From an uncultured Dokdonia sp. (GTDB lineage Bacteria > Bacteroidota > Bacteroidia > Flavobacteriales > Flavobacteriaceae), in the NCBI RefSeq assembly GCF_947492535.1, contig NZ_CANLNH010000005.1, forward strand, positions 186,001 through 250,000: DNA of 64,000 bases. The letters run 5' to 3'. Shown here piece after piece: positions 57,476 through 64,000 of the stretch. The position numbers were made by a program, and so were the translations under genes. Positions within the stretch are counted from its first letter, which is position 1, and every line of letters starts with the position of its first letter. The notes below the pieces were generated by a model. That model was not told the DNA's origin and made no database searches. It saw nothing but the letters and a program-made list of their open reading frames with translations.

Positions 57476-58525
57476 TTGAAAGCTACGTATCATAAACACA
57501 TACTCAATTTTAAAAGAGCTAGCGGTACTTCCAGAGGTATCTTAAAGACAAAAGAGACATGGTATATTGTTATTGAAGATGGTAATAAGCAAGGAATTGG
57601 AGAGTGCGGTATCTTAAGAGGATTAAGCTTTGATGATCGTCCTGATTATGAAGAACGCTTACGTTGGACCTGTGCAAATATTGAAAAAGGACCCGAACTA
57701 TTGTGGGAGGAGTTAAAAGAATTTCCTAGTATTCAGTTTGGCGTTGAAATGGCTTTTCTATCTCTCGAAGCACAAGATCCTTTTGTGTTATTTCCTTCAA
57801 AATTCACAAATTCTAAAGATGCTATAGCTATAAATGGTTTAGTCTGGATGGGTGATGAGGTGTTTATGAAAGCACAGATAGCGCAAAAACTAGAAGCGGG
57901 TTTTGATTGTATAAAAATGAAGATAGGTGCTATTGATTTTGATAAAGAGTTAGCCTTACTTCGTTCGATTCGTAAGCACTATGATGCATCAAAAATAACA
58001 GTGCGTGTAGATGCTAATGGTGGGTTCGCTTTCGCGAAAGCGCAAGAAGTTCTAAAACAATTAGCACTATTAGATATTCATTCCATAGAACAACCTATCG
58101 CAGTAGGACAATGGGAAGAAATGAAACAGCTTTGTGCAGAAACGCCGACACCTATTGCGCTTGATGAAGAACTAATTGGTATCATGGATGTAACAAAAAA
58201 GAGAGATATGCTACATGTCATTCGGCCACAATACATTATATTGAAGCCAAGTTTTGTGGGCGGATATCAAGGCAGTGAAGAATGGATAGATCAAGCAGAA
58301 GCGTTGGATATAGGATGGTGGATCACATCTGCTTTAGAGAGTAATATAGGCCTTAATGCTATAGCACAATGGACCTATGAATTAAAAGCAAAAGGACCAC
58401 AAGGATTAGGTACAGGTGGTTTATTTACAAATAATATTCAAGCTCCTTTGGAAGTTAGAAAAGGAGGTTTACACTATAATAATCAAGTAGATTGGGATTT
58501 TAATACAGGTACATTATGTTTATAG
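57476..58525 (+). CDS. menC: O-succinylbenzoate synthase
   Basis: An enolase-superfamily dehydratase of menaquinone synthesis. The catalytic lysine is in I-K-M-K-I-G (about 140-145), and metal ligands are in V-D-A-N-G (177-181), I-E-Q-P-I (about 204) and L-D-E-E-L (about 229). The start is a TTG, the only fitting codon. The palindrome encodes F-A-F-A-K-A right after V-D-A-N-G-G, beside the active site. It overlaps the CPBP gene by 10 bp. Confidence 0.92.
   Translation: MKATYHKHILNFKRASGTSRGILKTKETWYIVIEDGNKQGIGECGILRGLSFDDRPDYEERLRWTCANIEKGPELLWEELKEFPSIQFGVEMAFLSLEAQDPFVLFPSKFTNSKDAIAINGLVWMGDEVFMKAQIAQKLEAGFDCIKMKIGAIDFDKELALLRSIRKHYDASKITVRVDANGGFAFAKAQEVLKQLALLDIHSIEQPIAVGQWEEMKQLCAETPTPIALDEELIGIMDVTKKRDMLHVIRPQYIILKPSFVGGYQGSEEWIDQAEALDIGWWITSALESNIGLNAIAQWTYELKAKGPQGLGTGGLFTNNIQAPLEVRKGGLHYNNQVDWDFNTGTLCL
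58027..58042. repeat. Palindrome copy 15 (in menC)
   Basis: CGCTTTCGCGAAAGCG, 16 bp perfect. Read as A-F-A-K-A beside the metal-ligand motif. Confidence 0.9.
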
Positions 58526-59460
58526 AACAAGCGTATAAAGGATTACATGAGGGGTGGAGATATATTATCGGATTTTTAATTGTATTCCTTTTTGGATGGC
58601 AAATTATAGGAGTAATTCCATTATTTGTGAGTGCTTTTTCCAGATCTTCTAATGTAGGAGAATTTTTAGCCTCTTCTGAAGAGATGTTTATTGATTTATA
58701 TCCTGGCGAGAGTAATTTTTATTTAGTGCTTGTGATATTTACATTTATAGGAGGTTTGATAGCGCTTATTCCTGTAGTAAAATATTTCCATAGACAACGG
58801 TTTGTAAAGATGCTAACCTCTAGAGCTACATTAGATTGGAAAAGAGTGTTTTTTGCGTTTGGTATATGGGGCGCATTTTCTGTTATTACCACTTTTATAG
58901 GTTATTACTTAGCGCCAGAAGATTTACAGTGGAATTTTAATTTAATGCCATTTTTAGGACTATTGGCAATCACATTACTATTACTACCATTGCAAACTAG
59001 TTTTGAAGAATTTTTATTTAGAGGATATTTAATGCAGGGTATAGGCATGGCTGCTAAAAATAGATTAGCTCCTTTAATCATAACATCTTTAATTTTTGGA
59101 TTAATGCATGGCTTAAATCCTGAAATTGAAAAGTTAGGATATAGTGTATTGTCTGTGTACATAGGTATAGGGCTCTTTTTAGGAATTATTACATTGATGG
59201 ATGACGGAATGGAATTAGCACTAGGATTTCATGCAGCAAATAATATGTTTATTGCACTATTGGTAACATCAGATTGGACTGCGTTGCAAACCAATTCTGT
59301 GTTTTTGGATGTATCAGAACCTTCTGCGATAGGTCAAATTGTGCCTATATTTATTATTCTACCTATCCTCACATTTGTCTTTGCAAAAAAGTACAAATGG
59401 AATAACTGGAAAGAAAAACTTGCAGGACGTATTCTTCCTAAAGAAGAAGTCATAAATTAA
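58516..59460 (+). CDS. CPBP-family intramembrane protease in the men cluster
   Basis: An eight- or nine-helix membrane protein with E164-E165-x3-R169, L-M-H-G near 196 and L-G-F-H-A-A-N-N near 235. It overlaps menC by 10 bp, so the two are translated in coupling. Its place in the menaquinone cluster is by position; the substrate is unknown. Confidence 0.85.
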   Translation: MFIEQAYKGLHEGWRYIIGFLIVFLFGWQIIGVIPLFVSAFSRSSNVGEFLASSEEMFIDLYPGESNFYLVLVIFTFIGGLIALIPVVKYFHRQRFVKMLTSRATLDWKRVFFAFGIWGAFSVITTFIGYYLAPEDLQWNFNLMPFLGLLAITLLLLPLQTSFEEFLFRGYLMQGIGMAAKNRLAPLIITSLIFGLMHGLNPEIEKLGYSVLSVYIGIGLFLGIITLMDDGMELALGFHAANNMFIALLVTSDWTALQTNSVFLDVSEPSAIGQIVPIFIILPILTFVFAKKYKWNNWKEKLAGRILPKEEVIN

Positions 59461-59518
59461 TAATAACCTCATAGTAAGGTAACTTTAGCTTTATACGAAG
59501 CTTGTATTTTGGTTCATT

Positions 59519-60610
59519 ATGGTAAAAAACCCTGAACGATACATACGTGTGCATCCCAAATTTAAACTGAATGGGACGCATTATACGATAGCTTCTTTGC
59601 GCACACTAGCTTATGAGTTTATAAAAGAGGGAGAACCTTATGAAGAGTCTGTAGGTGCTTTTTTACTAGACTGGCTTAATGAAAAATCATATGTTACTGT
59701 AAAGACATCAGGATCTACCGGAGCCCCTAAGGCTATAAAGATTAAAAAAGCACACATGTCTAATAGTGCAAAGGCGACTGCCAAGCACTTTAAACTGCCA
59801 GAAAAAACAACAGCACTTCTTTGTTTACCAGCCGATTTTATAGCGGGTAAAATGATGTTAGTGCGTGCATTGGTATTAGGATGGCATATTGATATGACGC
59901 AGCCTAAATCAAATCCTTTAGATAATGTATATCGTCGATATGATTTTTGTGCAATGACCCCTTTTCAATTAGATAATTCATTATCTAGACTACATTTATT
60001 ATCTAAACTCATTGTTGGAGGAGGTAGTATTTCTGAAGTTTTAAAAAAGGAATTACAAGGAGTTTCTACCAAGATTTATGAAACCTACGGAATGACAGAA
60101 ACGGTAACGCATATAGCAGCGAGACGTGTAAATCCTAAAAAGAAAAAAGAAGGACGTATCCCTTTTAAGGCATTATCTAAAGTGAGTGTCCATACAGATG
60201 ATCGCGGTTGTCTTGTTATAAAAGCACCTTTAGTGAGTAGTGACCCTGTTGTTACAAATGACCTTGTTCTATTAGAAACCTATAAAAAATTTATATGGTT
60301 AGGTCGTGTAGATAATGTGATTAATAGTGGAGGTATAAAGTTGTATCCAGAACAAATAGAACAAAAACTATCACCAATGATTCATGTGCCTTTTTTTGTA
60401 GCTGGCATACCTGATGATGCCTTGGGAGAGAAATTAGCATTATTTGTTGAGCAGGAAGAAGCGTTTGCTTTCGCGAAAGCGGAATACGATGTATCAGATT
60501 TTGAAAAGTATGAAATCCCAAAAGTTATTTTTTCGCTTCCGCGGTTTGAACGCACAGCAAATGGAAAATTGCAAAGAGGACAGACCGTTTATAAAATGAT
60601 TAAAAGTTAG
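59519..60610 (+). CDS. menE: O-succinylbenzoate-CoA ligase
   Basis: An adenylate-forming enzyme that activates succinylbenzoate in menaquinone synthesis. The P-loop is T-S-G-S-T-G-A-P-K (about 63-71), then Y-E-T-Y-G-M-T-E-T near 186 and W-L-G-R-V-D-N-V-I near 260. It is 363 residues, about 100 shorter at the N-terminus than E. coli MenE. The palindrome gives A-F-A-K-A near 318. Confidence 0.92.
   Translation: MVKNPERYIRVHPKFKLNGTHYTIASLRTLAYEFIKEGEPYEESVGAFLLDWLNEKSYVTVKTSGSTGAPKAIKIKKAHMSNSAKATAKHFKLPEKTTALLCLPADFIAGKMMLVRALVLGWHIDMTQPKSNPLDNVYRRYDFCAMTPFQLDNSLSRLHLLSKLIVGGGSISEVLKKELQGVSTKIYETYGMTETVTHIAARRVNPKKKKEGRIPFKALSKVSVHTDDRGCLVIKAPLVSSDPVVTNDLVLLETYKKFIWLGRVDNVINSGGIKLYPEQIEQKLSPMIHVPFFVAGIPDDALGEKLALFVEQEEAFAFAKAEYDVSDFEKYEIPKVIFSLPRFERTANGKLQRGQTVYKMIKS
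60467..60480. repeat. Palindrome copy 16 (in menE)
   Basis: GCTTTCGCGAAAGC, 14 bp perfect. Read as A-F-A-K-A. Confidence 0.9.
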
Positions 60611-60701
60611 TTTTACTCACCCAACGTCTTAGTTCCCTCATTACTTGTTTTATCCCCTATTAATCTAAAGTAGGTTTGGATTGAATTTAAAAATCAATCC
60701 T

Positions 60702-62867
60702 ATGAAAACGTTATTTAAAATTGCATTTGTATTCTTTTTACACACATCACTTTATGCGCAAATAGTTACTATTACCGGAACTGTACATGAAGAAAATGGC
60801 CCATTACCAGGCGCTAGTGTCTTAGTAAAAGGGACTTCTAAAATGGTTTCTACAGATTTTGATGGGAAGTATACAATCAACGCATTAGCAACAGATGTGT
60901 TAGTGTTTTCTTATGTAGGGTATATGCGACAAGAAGTTACCGTAGGAAGTCAAACAACAATACATGTCACGTTAGCATCAAATAATCAGCTAGATGAGGT
61001 TGTCGTTGTTGGGCATGGTATAAAAAGAGAAAAGAAAGCATTAGGATATGCCGTTAGTACAGTAAAATCAGAACAATTGTCCAATCGTACAAAAGGAGAT
61101 GTAGGTCGGGTACTCTCTGGTAAAGCTTCTGGTGTAGCTATCTCAAATCAAAATGGTATTTCAGGGAGCGCAACTCGTGTTGTTATACGTGGGAATAGTA
61201 GTATAAATGGTGGCAACCAAAGGATTGAAATCACTAAAAAAGCCCCTGTTAATGGAACAAACACAACTAAAGTAGATGAAAACCAACCCATATATATAGT
61301 AGATGGTGTTCTTATAGATCCCTCTCTTGTTTCTATTGTTGCTCAAATGGATAAGGCTTTAATCAAGAATAAGAAAGTATATAATTCAAAAAAAACGACT
61401 AAACGTTTTGGAACAGAAACTAAAAATGGTTGTATAGTTATCAATACGAAACATGGAAACTACCGTGTTGAAAATGATGAAAGCTATAAAGCGTTATTCG
61501 AAAATCAATTTAAAAGTGTACTCTTTGACCCGCTTTCTACGATGGCTGTAGATGTTGATAAAGCAGGATATAGTAACATACGTAGAATGATTAATAATGG
61601 TCAAGAAATTCCAGTAGATGCTGTGAAAATTGAAGAGATGATCAATTATTTTGAGTACGCATATACACCTCCTACAGATAATAAACCTTTTGCAGTACAT
61701 TCTGAAGTAATCCAAACACCATGGAATAAAGAGACACAATTAGTACGTATTGGATTAAAAGGAAAAGAATTAAGTACAGATGAACTTCCAGTTTCTAACC
61801 TGACATTTTTGATAGATGTTTCTGGATCTATGTCTGATAGGAATAAATTACCATTACTACAATCGGCTTTCGAAATATTGGTAAAGAAGCTTAGGAAAGA
61901 AGATACGGTATCTATTGTTGTGTACGCAGGCGCGGCAGGTGTTGTGTTAGAACCAACTTCAGGAGACCAAAAAGAAACGATTATGAAGGCAATTAACAAC
62001 CTGAGTGCAGGTGGTTCAACAGCTGGTGGTCAAGGAATAGAACTCGCTTATAAAATAGCAAAAGAACACTTTGTGAAGGATGGGAATAATCGCGTTATTC
62101 TAGCAACTGATGGTGATTTTAATGTAGGACAAAGTAGTGATAAAGCAATGCAAACCCTAATAGAAGAAAAAAGAGATTCGGGTATTTTTCTAACCTGTTT
62201 AGGTTTTGGAATGGGAAATTATAAAGATTCGAAACTAGAAACACTAGCTGATAAAGGAAATGGGAACCATGCGTATATAGATACCATGCAAGAAGCGCAT
62301 AAGTTTTTAGGAAAAGAATTTGGAGGCACCCTATATACAATAGCAAAAGATGTGAAAATTCAAGTGGAGTTCAACCCTTTATTAGTAAAGTCATACAGAC
62401 TTATTGGGTATGAAAATAGATTGCTAGCAAATGAAGATTTTGATAACGATGCAAAAGATGCAGGAGAGATAGGAAGTGGGCATACAGTAACAGCTTTATA
62501 TGAGGTAGTACCTGTAGATTCCTCATATGACCCAACTCCAAGTAATACGCTTAAATATCAAAAGCAAATTCAACATTCAAATACTTCTAATGAATTACTT
62601 ACGGTGAAGTTTAGATACAAAACACCTGAAGGATCAAAAAGTAAGTTGTTTTCAGAGGTTGTATATAATGATGTTAACTCTATAGATAAAGCTAGTGAAG
62701 ATGTGAAATTTATTGCTGCCGTGGCGATGTTTGGAATGCAACTTAGAGATTCAAAATATGTGAAAGATATAAAGCAGGAAGATGTATTGGCATTAGCTCA
62801 ATCTGGTAGAGGAGAAGATACAGATGGATTTAGAGCGGAGTTTATACGTTTGGTAAAAGCTAAATAA
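60702..62867 (+). CDS. TonB-plug/vWA fusion protein (YfbK-like vWA)
   Basis: A signal peptide (1-20, ending Y-A-Q) is followed by a carboxypeptidase-like regulatory domain (about 22-95) and a TonB-receptor plug-like domain (about 100-255, with R-V-V-I-R-G-N-S-S-I-N-G and Y-I-V-D-G-V). No beta-barrel follows. Instead there is a YfbK-like vWA_N segment (about 275-335), a vWA domain with intact MIDAS D372-x-S374-x-S376 and T-D-G-D-F (about 410-414), and a DUF3520-type end. The ATG at 60702 replaces an earlier TTG. Function unknown. Confidence 0.85.
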   Translation: MKTLFKIAFVFFLHTSLYAQIVTITGTVHEENGPLPGASVLVKGTSKMVSTDFDGKYTINALATDVLVFSYVGYMRQEVTVGSQTTIHVTLASNNQLDEVVVVGHGIKREKKALGYAVSTVKSEQLSNRTKGDVGRVLSGKASGVAISNQNGISGSATRVVIRGNSSINGGNQRIEITKKAPVNGTNTTKVDENQPIYIVDGVLIDPSLVSIVAQMDKALIKNKKVYNSKKTTKRFGTETKNGCIVINTKHGNYRVENDESYKALFENQFKSVLFDPLSTMAVDVDKAGYSNIRRMINNGQEIPVDAVKIEEMINYFEYAYTPPTDNKPFAVHSEVIQTPWNKETQLVRIGLKGKELSTDELPVSNLTFLIDVSGSMSDRNKLPLLQSAFEILVKKLRKEDTVSIVVYAGAAGVVLEPTSGDQKETIMKAINNLSAGGSTAGGQGIELAYKIAKEHFVKDGNNRVILATDGDFNVGQSSDKAMQTLIEEKRDSGIFLTCLGFGMGNYKDSKLETLADKGNGNHAYIDTMQEAHKFLGKEFGGTLYTIAKDVKIQVEFNPLLVKSYRLIGYENRLLANEDFDNDAKDAGEIGSGHTVTALYEVVPVDSSYDPTPSNTLKYQKQIQHSNTSNELLTVKFRYKTPEGSKSKLFSEVVYNDVNSIDKASEDVKFIAAVAMFGMQLRDSKYVKDIKQEDVLALAQSGRGEDTDGFRAEFIRLVKAK

Positions 62868-62918
62868 GTACGACGGGGTCTATGTGATTAAATAAAACAA
62901 TAACTAAAAAATATAATT

Positions 62919-63551
62919 ATGAAAAGATATATGATATATGCATTATTGCTATTAATAGGAATACAAGTAAATGCTCAAGAAGACATAGCCACTACAGTTA
63001 TTAAACTGAAAGATTTAATCACACATGCTGCCGATGCATACCCTAATGAAGAACCACAACAGATTTATTTATTGATAGAGACAGGGGCTTCTGGTATTTC
63101 TTCAGACCATCGCTTTTATTTAGAACAAGGAATACAGTTACTTCTTAAAAGATTACAACCTGAAGATAAAATAGCAATAGGTACGTATGGAGGAAACAAT
63201 ACTACAATTGTATCGTATACGGAAGCTTCTAATAGTGATCATATCCTGAAAGAATTACAAAAAATATATACCATCACAAATCAAGATGAAGGCAAAGATG
63301 GAATTGATATGGCATATCAATTTGCAAAAAACTATTATGTAGAAGACACAGAAAATAAAGTGATTATGATGCGTAATGATCAGGTAGCTTCACAAAGCAT
63401 AGCAGCAGATTCAAAAAATGACAAGGAGAAAAAGCATAAAAAGACAAGAGCAGAACGTAAAGAAGCGGGACAATCTTACAAGTTAGGAGGAGCAATTGCT
63501 ATTACAGCACTTAGCATATTACCAGAAGTGTTAGAGGTAATAAAAGATTAA
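62919..63551 (+). CDS. Secreted protein with degenerate vWA domain
   Basis: A signal peptide (1-19, ending N-A-Q) precedes about 120 residues that align with the vWA domain of the gene before it (R-L-Q-P-E-D-K-I-A-I-G-T-Y near 88). The MIDAS motif D-x-S-x-S is replaced by E-T-G-A-S, so metal binding is probably lost. A lysine-rich segment (about 167-180) and a hydrophobic C-terminus (about 190-207) follow. It lies 51 bp after the fusion gene. Confidence 0.7.
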   Translation: MKRYMIYALLLLIGIQVNAQEDIATTVIKLKDLITHAADAYPNEEPQQIYLLIETGASGISSDHRFYLEQGIQLLLKRLQPEDKIAIGTYGGNNTTIVSYTEASNSDHILKELQKIYTITNQDEGKDGIDMAYQFAKNYYVEDTENKVIMMRNDQVASQSIAADSKNDKEKKHKKTRAERKEAGQSYKLGGAIAITALSILPEVLEVIKD

Positions 63552-63645
63552 GATGAAAGATATTGTGTTCTTTTTAAATTTTAGGCATCATTTTTGAAAA
63601 GCTGTAAAATGAAATAAAAGATGCATCTTTGTAAAAATTTTTAAA

Positions 63646-64000
63646 ATGAAACGTACAATTGTTTTAGCGCTCGTTCTTTTTCTAGGAACACTTTCGATAG
63701 GAGCTCAAAACTTAGGAAGTATTCAACGTGGCCAACGTGGGTATTCGCCTCAACCAAGACAGGTAGATGCTGGTGAGCCCGAAAAACCAGATGTAAATCA
63801 GTTGAGTATAGAAAAAGCAACACTTTATAAAGAAATGCTTGGGATAGATGTATTTGAAAAAGAAGTATTGCGTACCTATTTGAAAGATTATTATAGAGCT
63901 CGTGTTGATATAGATTATAATCCAGATTTAAAATTTGAGGATAAACAAAAACAAATCAACCTTGAGCAAAAGAAATTTGAAAAAGCACTTAAAGAAGTCT
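63646..64000 (+). CDS. Secreted protein, truncated by the window edge
   Basis: An ATG at 63646 opens a frame to the end of the window (118 codons). The signal peptide (1-21, ending I-G-A-Q) is followed by a Q/R/P-rich stretch and then charged helical sequence (E-K-E-V-L-R-T-Y-L-K-D-Y-Y and K-Q-K-Q-I-N), suggesting a coiled coil. It is the third secreted gene in a row. The rest lies outside the window. Confidence 0.7.
   Translation, partial: MKRTIVLALVLFLGTLSIGAQNLGSIQRGQRGYSPQPRQVDAGEPEKPDVNQLSIEKATLYKEMLGIDVFEKEVLRTYLKDYYRARVDIDYNPDLKFEDKQKQINLEQKKFEKALKEV

Overview
The window looks like chromosome from a marine member of the Flavobacteriaceae (Bacteroidota). The evidence is the low G+C content, promoters of the Bacteroidota type (TTG, about 19 nt, TAnnTTTG), secreted proteins ending in type IX secretion (T9SS) sorting domains, a TonB receptor operon with DUF4249 lipoproteins, a GH16 beta-glucanase, and a monomeric NADP isocitrate dehydrogenase. 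A Dokdonia-like genus is plausible but cannot be proven here. Nothing resembles a prophage, insertion sequence or CRISPR array; this is mostly conserved chromosome with short accessory stretches.

Layout: 0-5 kb holds two T9SS cargo proteins (GH16 and an FG-GAP protein). 5-8 kb holds an RluA pseudouridine synthase, a MarR regulator with a C-terminal four-cysteine cluster, and three neighbouring transcription units that share one operator, TTAGGAWTCCTAA. 8-15 kb has panB, a lactonase-like lipoprotein, L-serine ammonia-lyase, a CPBP protease and two unknown genes. 15-21 kb has umuDC, dnaK and another T9SS FG-GAP/ASPIC protein. 23-31 kb has menI-menF-menD, a cvfB-like gene, a tandem pair of unknown paralogues, a C1B peptidase and menB. 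31-36 kb has an MBOAT/SGNH acetylation pair and a secreted lipoprotein. 36-41 kb is the udk-ftsB-mutA-lipoprotein-mutB cluster. 41-45 kb is the TonB receptor/DUF4249 operon. 45-51 kb has icd, rplS, rpsT, two tRNA-Glu genes and proS. 51-60 kb has a low-complexity lipoprotein, an OmpP1/FadL porin, an FMN reductase, a GH13 amylase and menA-menC-CPBP-menE. 60-64 kb has an unusual TonB-plug/vWA fusion, a partner with a degenerate vWA domain, and a truncated secreted protein.

Menaquinone synthesis is nearly complete in the window (menF, menD, menC, menE, menB, menI, menA); only menH and the final methyltransferase are not seen.

The strongest unexplained signal is a highly iterated palindrome with core TTTCGCGAAA, usually GCTTTCGCGAAAGC. 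It occurs 16 times in 64 kb, 12 times inside genes, and 10 of those 12 are read in one frame so that they encode (A)FAK(A). Other points of interest are the MarR regulon, a UmuD whose catalytic dyad appears replaced, the TonB-plug/vWA fusion, and a run of three contiguous hairpins upstream of icd.
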